Below are positions 58,801 to 64,000 of a stretch of DNA of 64,000 nt, piece after piece. Made by a program: the position numbers and the translations under genes. Positions within the stretch are counted from its first letter, which is position 1. Every line of letters starts with the position of its first letter. The stretch is taken from positions 372,001 through 436,000 of the forward strand of contig NZ_CP012670.1 of the NCBI RefSeq assembly GCF_004135735.1, in the 5' to 3' direction. This DNA comes from Sorangium cellulosum (GTDB lineage: Bacteria; Myxococcota_A; Polyangia; Polyangiales; Polyangiaceae). The notes beneath the pieces are model-generated. The model saw only the letters and a list, made by a program, of their open reading frames with translations. It was not told where the DNA came from and made no database searches.

Positions 58801-59263
58801 TCGGTACGACAAGGCCTTGATCGCGCTCACCGCGAGCGCGCGAGGAGACGCCTTACGCAGGGCCGGCGAGCTGCGCCCGGCAGCGACGAGCGTCGAGGAG
58901 GCCCATGAGGCCGTGGGCGCGCTGGTCCGATCGGAGCCGGGGAACGCGTTTTACCGCTGGATTCTGGGCAAGACGCAGGTCGCCCTCGCCGCCGTCCGGG
59001 CAGACGAGCAGCGGACCGCCGAGGCATCGCGCCTCTACGACGAGGCCACCGGCAACGGCGAGGCGCTGCACCTCGGTGACTCGACCCAGAAGGAGTACGC
59101 GCTGCTCCTGTGCCAGGGCCTCCAGGGCGTGGAGGAGCTCGCGAGCGGCCGCGGAGACGGCGGGCGCGCCGCGGCGGCGCGCTCGCAACGGTGTGAGATC
59201 GCTGCGCAATTCGTCGTGCGGGACCCGGACGACGTCCGGTTCCAGCGCCTCGCGTGCCGGTGA
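55838..59263 (+). CDS. Ser/Thr protein kinase with STAND NTPase, TM segment and TPR-like tail
   Basis: 1,141 residues from ATG 55838. The kinase domain (about 10-275) has G-R-G-G-V-G, Lys40 in VALK, HRDLKPEN (134-141), DFG (160-162) and SAYMAPEQ. An nSTAND1-type NTPase follows (about 310-750), with CPFPGLQPFTEAQAELFFGR, Walker A PSGTGKSS at about 341-348 and Walker B TLLLVVEQLEEL. A single TM segment (GVIAGAVAIVVLAIALWGW) is near 770, and the rest forms helical TPR-like pairs. It is divergent from the Cap4-like gene with 146 bp between. Such kinase-STAND receptors are common in myxobacteria; a link to the SAVED genes is only positional. Confidence 0.9.
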   Translation: MDLPADRIGPYRLLRPIGRGGVGRVFAAVHQHMGQEVALKLLSEESAGDPRRVARFIQESRALAQLHHPGIVRVLHCDKLEDGTAYLVMEYLEGGTLRAWIQRQNGPAPLDAALGICRQIADAMVEVHARGIVHRDLKPENVLLVPDEASPLGLRPKILDFGVAKMPPPASEERADTHVQTAAHDFLGTSAYMAPEQCKNTAEVTDRADVYALGVVLFELIAGRRPFASSDDVELLYHHVHADPPHLDELVPSVPPALSSFVSSMLAKAPKERPAMIRCQDMLARPWKGEKNECPFPGLQPFTEAQAELFFGRDADVRELLGRIEALREGESVRWLQIEGPSGTGKSSLVQAGLLPRLAQRPPGAAPWIIATLRPSDDPIKSLAAAIASVVAAHDPATTPAEIEAALRSESDALGALLARALPEGATLLLVVEQLEELFALGGVDLHHVDALLSSCLSDQRSPLRLLTTLRSDYLHRLEQAPGLARLLNSKASRYHLGPMDEEALAQVIRGMAARAGLRLSERLPERMVRDAAGTDGRLPLLGHTLRGLWASRAAATLTHEHYEQIGGVSGALARHAALLLDGLGEQGRERAKWLILDLVQVGRGAPDTRRPRTRGEVLAAAGGDRLADEVLMRLSGMPAGKATAAAFESLRLVVIAADPPAEPSRQRVDLVHEALLQRVPAIVGWIEAERALLERHADIEAAAHKWEQSGRADDWLPGGSLLDHYRGRIGAPSHPERLLRMASERARAFLGKAEQVERRRRRARRARGVIAGAVAIVVLAIALWGWTERERAADNRLRIVQATREVGSLDWRLGRLLYTSSIRAALLAELDGSLSSLSQEDRDVPEVVDAFVRTKHRRSDFARYNESLSASYAFVAQAEERIRFGLARDPSSDELLMQLAWNHSKRGKLELAYGRVERAREEFARSVATLKAMRAIESSDYRRTLATSTSEQADVELQLGHVQVAVALYDEALRWLQQNAGPGDDGSRYDKALIALTASARGDALRRAGELRPAATSVEEAHEAVGALVRSEPGNAFYRWILGKTQVALAAVRADEQRTAEASRLYDEATGNGEALHLGDSTQKEYALLLCQGLQGVEELASGRGDGGRAAAARSQRCEIAAQFVVRDPDDVRFQRLACR

Positions 59264-59552
59264 CCGGCAGAAAAAGGACGACCCGGCGATCGATCCGCCG
59301 CGGGACGGCATCCATCCGATCTGGGTACCTCCCGTTCGTCCCATGCTCGGAGCTCCTCCCCTCCACCCCAGGCTCGCCGTCGCCCAGGTACCGCGACCTG
59401 GCAGCGCACCGTCGGCGCCCACATCCCTCGGGCGAGCCCTTTCCGGTGCTCGTCGGATCGCGCCGCGCACGCGCGCCCTGGGCGTGAGGGGCCGAGCCGT
59501 GGCCAGGCGCGCCGGCGATCGCGTCGCATGGTACGATCGGTCACACACGCTT

Positions 59553-60353
59553 ATGAGCCATGATGTTCCCAGCGTCGAGGAGCTGATCGCGCGCGCGAGG
59601 GCGGGGGACCAGGACGCGATCGAGCGGCTGTTCACGTGGTGTGCGCCGCTGCTCAACAAGTGGGTGTTGCGCCGCATGGCGGACCGGCAGCCGGGCACCG
59701 CGGGCCGGTCCGACATCAGGCAAGAGGTGGCCGAGAGGGCCTTTCTTGCGTTTCCGAGCTTCAAGGGGACCTCGGAAGCGGAGTGGGTGTCGTGGCTTCA
59801 GCGGATCGTCGAGACCTGTACGGCTCAGTCCTTCCGCGACGCCGGGCGCATGAAGCGGAACAAGACCGCGGAGATGCCGCTGGACGAGGCGGACGAGATC
59901 CCCACGCAGGGGATGAGCCCGAGCCAGACGACGGCGGCTGGGGAGCAGTGGCACGAGCTGCTCGTGCAGATGTCGAAGCTCCCGGAGGACCAGCAGCAGG
60001 CGATCTACCTGTGCCATGTGCAAGAGCTGCGCGTCGCAGAGGCGGCTGAGCGCATGGGCAAGACCGAGGCTGCCATCGCCGGTCTCTTGCAGCGGGGCCT
60101 GAAGGCGCTCCGGGAGCGCCTGGCGGATGACCCGGAACCGGGGGCGCTGCCGGCCGGTGCTCGACCTGCCGGGCAGGCGCAGGATGAGGCCGCGGCCGCG
60201 TTCCGAGCGTACCTGCGGCGGCGCGACGCCGGAGAGCGCGTGGACGCCGGCGCGTTCATCGCCGAGCACCCGGCGTGCGCGGATGAGCTCCGGCGCATGC
60301 TGGAGTGCATCGAGCGGCTCCCGTCGATGCGGTCCGCAGGGCCCCGGGAGTAG
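59553..60353 (+). CDS. ECF-like sigma-70 family factor with C-terminal extension
   Basis: 266 residues from ATG 59553. Region 2 is ELIARARAGDQDAIERLF through SDIRQEVAERAFLAFPSFKG, and region 4 is LPEDQQQAIYLCHVQELRVA with EAAERMGKTEAAIAGLLQRG (helix-turn-helix). The last 75 residues are extra and end in a helical segment (RRDAGERVDAGAFIAEHPAC) with ECIERLP, similar to the N-terminal recruitment segment of some planctomycete and myxobacterial kinases. The next gene is a kinase 22 bp downstream, so sigma factor and kinase are very likely a pair, with the kinase regulating the factor. Confidence 0.9.
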   Translation: MSHDVPSVEELIARARAGDQDAIERLFTWCAPLLNKWVLRRMADRQPGTAGRSDIRQEVAERAFLAFPSFKGTSEAEWVSWLQRIVETCTAQSFRDAGRMKRNKTAEMPLDEADEIPTQGMSPSQTTAAGEQWHELLVQMSKLPEDQQQAIYLCHVQELRVAEAAERMGKTEAAIAGLLQRGLKALRERLADDPEPGALPAGARPAGQAQDEAAAAFRAYLRRRDAGERVDAGAFIAEHPACADELRRMLECIERLPSMRSAGPRE

Positions 60354-60375
60354 CAGAGAGGAGGACAGCGCATCG

Positions 60376-61230
60376 ATGCTGGCACCTGGAGCGAGGGTCG
60401 AGAGCTACGAGGTGGTGTCGCTCGTGGACATCGGGGCGATGTGCCACGTGTACGAGGCACGCTCCGAGGACGGCGCGCGAACCGTGGCGCTGAAGGTCCT
60501 GCACGAGGCCTGGTGCGCCGACGAGACCATCGTGGCGCGCTTCGTCAACGAGGCGAGCCTCCTCCGGCGCATCCAGCACCCGCACATCGTGCCGCTGCTC
60601 GCGTCGGGGACCTTGCCGGCAGGCACACCCTACATGGTCCTGGAGTGGCTGCCGAGCAATCTGGCGCGCGCGCTGGCTGACGCCGAGGGGGGTCTGCTGC
60701 CGCGCGTCGCGGCCCGCCTCGCGTCGCAGATCGGGGCCGCGCTCGTCGTCCTGCACAGCCACGGGATCGTCCACCGCGATCTGAAGCCGGACAATGTGCT
60801 GCTGGATGGGGGCGATCTCGCCGGGGCGCGCGTGCGGCTCGCGGATCTCGGCCTCGCCAAGATACGCGCCGATCCGCGGAGCCAGGAGCTCGCCCTCGGC
60901 CACGTCTCGACCGGCGGGAGCGCGCTGCTCGGGACCTGGGACTACATGGCACCCGAGCAGTGGATCAAGCCGAAGGACGCCGGCCCTCCGGCGGACGTGT
61001 ACGCGCTCGGCGTGCTGCTGTTCCAGATGCTGGCAGGCCGCCTGCCGTTCGTCGCGGAGCAGCCGAAGCACCTGATGGCGCTCCACCTGTTCGAGAGCCC
61101 GCCGATGCAGCGGATCGATGAGCGGACGCCGCCGGCGCTGCGCGCCCTCGTCGGCCGGATGCTGGGCAAGGTGCCGGGAGCACGGCCGACCATGCGGGAG
61201 GTGGTCGGCGATCTGGGGAGCGTCGTGTAG
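60376..61230 (+). CDS. Ser/Thr protein kinase, kinase domain only
   Basis: 284 residues from ATG 60376, with GAGGAGGA about 11 bases upstream. It has Lys40 in VALKVL, HRDLKPDN (133-140) and MAPEQWIKP. The Mg-binding motif is DLG (157-159) instead of DFG, and the Gly loop is degenerate (SLVDIGAMCHVYEA). Nothing follows the kinase domain: no TM segment or sensor. Together with the sigma factor upstream it forms a two-gene unit. Catalysis is probable despite the changed motifs. Confidence 0.9.
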   Translation: MLAPGARVESYEVVSLVDIGAMCHVYEARSEDGARTVALKVLHEAWCADETIVARFVNEASLLRRIQHPHIVPLLASGTLPAGTPYMVLEWLPSNLARALADAEGGLLPRVAARLASQIGAALVVLHSHGIVHRDLKPDNVLLDGGDLAGARVRLADLGLAKIRADPRSQELALGHVSTGGSALLGTWDYMAPEQWIKPKDAGPPADVYALGVLLFQMLAGRLPFVAEQPKHLMALHLFESPPMQRIDERTPPALRALVGRMLGKVPGARPTMREVVGDLGSVV

Positions 61231-61361
61231 CGCCGGCGGGGGGGGGCGAAAAAAATCGAGGGGGCAGCGATCGGTTTCCCTCGGAACGGCGTCTTCTGGA
61301 TCAGGGAGCCGGAGCGCCCGTGGCCGGTCGCTCCTGCGGCGCCGTCTCGGAGGGAGATATC

Positions 61362-62375
61362 GTGGCAGACATACAGAAATATTTCGTGCAGTTCGACGAA
61401 GCGATCCGGTTCGATCGGGACGTTGAGAAGGCGGCGCTCGCGGAGAAGCGAGAGCGCATCCTCCGCAAGCTGAGCGAGGGGATCAAGCGGCAGCGTGTGG
61501 AGGGCACGACGATCCCCTCCTACGAGCCGTTCAATCAGGGCAGCTACGCGATGAACCTCGGCGTCAAGCCGGTTGATGGCGACTTCGACCTCGACGTCGG
61601 CCTGCGCTTCGATCTGTCGAAGGCCGACTACCCGGATCCCGTCGTCGTCAAGGGCTGGGTTCACAGGGCGCTGGATGGTCACACCAGGAAGGTCGAAGTG
61701 CGCCGCTCGTGCGTCACCGTCTTCTACCAAGAGGGCGGGGAAGACATCTACCATGTCGACCTCGCGATCTACTCGAGCGGCAAGAGGAACGCCGACGGCA
61801 AGGATTACATCGCGAAGGGCAAGCCTGGACAGAGGGCGGACGAGCGCCGCTGGGAGCCGTCGGATCCGCAGGAGCTCCAGAACGTGATCGTCAGCGGGCG
61901 GTCGGGGGAGAATGCGCAGCAGTTTCGCCGCGTGATCCGCGCCCTCAAGCGCTGGAAGGAGCTTCGCCTGTCACCGCAGCACGGCAGGAAGGCCCCGAAG
62001 GGTATCGCGCTGACGGTCGCCGCTCACCACTGGTTCGAGGTGTCGGTCAAGAAGGACGTGTTCGGGAAAGCCATCGGGTACGACGATCTGGGCGCGCTGA
62101 AGAGCCTCGTCACGCAGATGCTGAGCAGGTTCGAGACCGTCTGGAGCGCAGAGGAGCGGCGGTCCGTCGTGCGCTTGCGGATCCTGCACCCTGTCTCGCG
62201 TGACTACGATTTCTGCTCGAACATGTCGAGCGCGAGCATGCTCGGCTTCAAGGAGCGTCTCGAGGCGCTCCTCGCCGCGTTGAACACGGCCCTCGGGGCC
62301 CAGGAACCGCGCGCCGCCTGCCAGGCGCTGCGGGAGCAGCTCGGCGACGACTTCCCGCTGCCCGAAGGCCGGTAG
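61362..62375 (+). CDS. CD-NTase (cGAS/DncV-like cyclic oligonucleotide synthase)
   Basis: 337 residues from GTG 61362, with GGAGGGAG ending 5 bases upstream; the longer ATG/GTG frame from 61320 lacks this. The nucleotidyltransferase core is NQGSYAMNLGVKPVDGDFDL: Gly60-Ser61 and the acidic pair Asp76/Asp78. The third acid is Asp133 in YHVDLAIYS. FRRVIRALKRWKEL and KGIALTVAAHHWF follow, as in the OAS-like C-terminal helical domain. CD-NTases make cyclic di- or trinucleotides upon phage infection and activate effectors through SAVED, TM or phospholipase domains. The gene is followed after 25 bp by a SAVED-like protein, so this is a CBASS core. The clade and product cannot be set by eye. Confidence 0.88.
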   Translation: MADIQKYFVQFDEAIRFDRDVEKAALAEKRERILRKLSEGIKRQRVEGTTIPSYEPFNQGSYAMNLGVKPVDGDFDLDVGLRFDLSKADYPDPVVVKGWVHRALDGHTRKVEVRRSCVTVFYQEGGEDIYHVDLAIYSSGKRNADGKDYIAKGKPGQRADERRWEPSDPQELQNVIVSGRSGENAQQFRRVIRALKRWKELRLSPQHGRKAPKGIALTVAAHHWFEVSVKKDVFGKAIGYDDLGALKSLVTQMLSRFETVWSAEERRSVVRLRILHPVSRDYDFCSNMSSASMLGFKERLEALLAALNTALGAQEPRAACQALREQLGDDFPLPEGR

Positions 62376-62400
62376 AGCAGTTCATCAGGAGCGAACCATC

Positions 62401-64000
62401 ATGGCGAACAGCGAGCTTCACATCCTCATCGTCGTCGATCTCTACCCCGCCGTCTCCGCCGCGGAGCTCCGGGAGACGCTCCCGCACGAGCGCGAGGACC
62501 GCCGTACCCTGGTGCTGACGGAGTTCGGCGCCCCTCGGCTCGCGCCTCCGCCCGACGCCTCCCCGATCGACTGGCCGGGCGTGGGCCGCGCCGTCGAGAT
62601 GCTCGTCGCCGAGGTCCGCGCGATCCGAGGGGACAGGCCTACCGTCCTCTTCATCGGCGGTCGCGGCCCGCTCGCCGTGTTCGTCCACCTGGGCTATCTG
62701 CTCTCCAAGTTCGGGGGGAGGCAGGTGGTGATCAACCAGCCGCCCGGCGGGGGACGCTGGGAGCACTTCCCCATGGAGACCGCAGCCGGGGATGGGCCGG
62801 CCCTCCTCGACGTGCTGGCCGGCTTGCCCGCCGAGGAGGTGCCGAGCTCCGGGCGCGTCGGCATCTACGTCGACACCGCCGGCAGGGACACGTCCAGGGA
62901 CGTCTTCCGCGACTTCATCAAGGAGGAGGGCGACCACGTGGCCGGCGTCGTCAAGCTCCGCTCCTCGGCCCCGCTGCGACTCACGCCGGAGCACGTTCCG
63001 GCGCTCGTCCTTCAGCTCACCCAGTTCTTCTCGCAGGCGCCCACGCGCTACCCGGACCGCTCGGGCCTCTCGCTCTTCGTCGGCGGCCCCGCGCAGGTCG
63101 CCTTCGCGGTCGGCCGTGCCGTCAACCCGTGGGTGGTCGGCAAGGACATCTGGCTCACCGAGTACCGGGCTCCGAGCTACGAGCGGGTCTACTCGCTCCC
63201 GTTCAACCCGAGGACCGAACCCGAGATCCCGCGCGGCGCGGAGGACGTGAACGCGCGCCGGGACGTGCTCGATGCCATGGCGGCGGCGATCGACGAGCTG
63301 AAGCGACACATGAAGGCCGAGCACCTGCCCGCCGACGTGCTATCGGCGAGCGATCGCAAGAAATTCATCGACCGCCTCGCCCGCCTGGAGCGGTCGACAG
63401 ATTCGAAAAAAGATAGCGCGTTCAGGCTGCGCGTGATCGAGGGGCACTACGCGCTGGGTGAGGGGATCGCTGAGGCGCTCCGCAGGAGCACCGTCCCTGA
63501 GCAGCAAGGCTTCGCGAAGCTGCTCATCCTGCACGAGCTCCTGCACGACTGGCAGGCTCTCCGGAGCACGAATTACTCCGCCGTCGGTGGCGCCGGCTTC
63601 GTGCTCGAGCAGGTCGACTATGCGGCGGACGCATTCGCGGTCCGGGCGCTGATGAAGATGGAGCTCGACAGGGGCGGCGACGCGGCTCGCGACGAGGTGC
63701 GCGCTCGTCTGGAGCGCTGGCTGGACATGGTGCTCCGCGGCATCGCGGCGTTCGACATCATGGCACAAGGGGCGACAAAGATGGCCCGGCTTGACGAGCG
63801 CCGCCTCCGTCGATACCTGATGTGGCACCTTCAGCTCGCGCGCGCCGCGACCATCCGGGAGCCGTCGCACGTCGATGAGATGTTGCGTCCGCCGCTGACC
63901 GTCGAGCTTGCGCCGCTGGCGGGTCGTCTCGATACCGAGCGTTACGAGAAGGTGGTCAACCGAGCGCTGCCCGACACCGAGCTGTTCTGCGCCATCGGCG
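62401..64000 (+). CDS. SAVED/CARF-like sensor fused to a HELLH metalloprotease-like domain, 3' end outside window
   Basis: At least 533 residues, cut by the right edge. ATG 62401 has AGGAG upstream. The N-terminal 270 residues contain two similar halves: PTVLFIGGRGPLAVFVHLGY (about 80-99) with a following KFGGRQVVINQP, and LSLFVGGPAQVAFAVGRAV (about 223-241) with DIWLTEYRAPSYERVYSLPF. The second matches the SAVED core; two CARF-like units are what SAVED is made of. After a helical linker comes LLILHELLHDWQAL with His378-Glu379-x-x-His382, the HExxH zinc motif, and 20 residues later EQVDYAADAFAV, a possible third ligand region in the gluzincin style. It is directly downstream of the CD-NTase. 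I infer a cyclic-nucleotide-activated protease; this is not shown. Confidence 0.75.
   Translation, partial: MANSELHILIVVDLYPAVSAAELRETLPHEREDRRTLVLTEFGAPRLAPPPDASPIDWPGVGRAVEMLVAEVRAIRGDRPTVLFIGGRGPLAVFVHLGYLLSKFGGRQVVINQPPGGGRWEHFPMETAAGDGPALLDVLAGLPAEEVPSSGRVGIYVDTAGRDTSRDVFRDFIKEEGDHVAGVVKLRSSAPLRLTPEHVPALVLQLTQFFSQAPTRYPDRSGLSLFVGGPAQVAFAVGRAVNPWVVGKDIWLTEYRAPSYERVYSLPFNPRTEPEIPRGAEDVNARRDVLDAMAAAIDELKRHMKAEHLPADVLSASDRKKFIDRLARLERSTDSKKDSAFRLRVIEGHYALGEGIAEALRRSTVPEQQGFAKLLILHELLHDWQALRSTNYSAVGGAGFVLEQVDYAADAFAVRALMKMELDRGGDAARDEVRARLERWLDMVLRGIAAFDIMAQGATKMARLDERRLRRYLMWHLQLARAATIREPSHVDEMLRPPLTVELAPLAGRLDTERYEKVVNRALPDTELFCAIG

Overview
The window is very GC-rich, has long open frames on both strands and is full of paralogous Ser/Thr kinases, TPR proteins, Ala/Gly/Pro low-complexity tails and Uma2-type genes. 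This points to a large-genome myxobacterium of the Polyangiales (Sorangium-like); that assignment is inference from style, not from a marker gene.

Region 1 (1-15.8 kb) is mostly housekeeping: a giant TPR protein cut by the left edge, a class IV aminotransferase, a DUF4097-like lipoprotein, a long unrecognised protein with a charged repeat region, RidA, the recR-ybaB pair, dnaX with a huge Ala/Asn/Gly linker, a Uma2-family protein and a MAPEG membrane protein.

Region 2 (16-52 kb) is a double CRISPR-Cas island of subtype I-G (formerly I-U). Locus 1 (minus strand) is cas3, csx17, csb1, csb2. Locus 2 (minus strand) is csb1, csb2, cas3 and a 312-residue protein that looks like a short Csx17/Cas8-type subunit. 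Only locus 2 has a full cas4-cas1 fusion. Locus 1 has a near-identical copy of the 3' part of that module: the catalytic half of cas1, cas2, an unrecognised gene, and the leader. Both arrays use the same 36-nt repeat: 38 copies in array 1, broken by an IS4/IS10-type element, an IS5-type element and two miniature elements, and 49 copies in array 2. Each locus holds a scrap of the other locus's type of cas3, so the two have recombined. Between the two loci lies a compact four-gene operon (two radical SAM proteins, a methyltransferase, an AAA_28-type ATPase) of unknown purpose.

Region 3 (52-64 kb) is a second defence-like cluster. It has a Cap4-like nuclease-SAVED protein, a kinase-STAND-TPR receptor, a sigma factor, a second kinase, a cGAS/DncV-like nucleotidyltransferase and, 25 bp after it, a protein with a duplicated SAVED/CARF-like N-terminus followed by a HELLH motif. 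I read this as a CBASS with two candidate SAVED effectors, one of which may be a cyclic-nucleotide-controlled metalloprotease. The right edge cuts this last gene. That gene and the recombined I-G loci are the most interesting items here.
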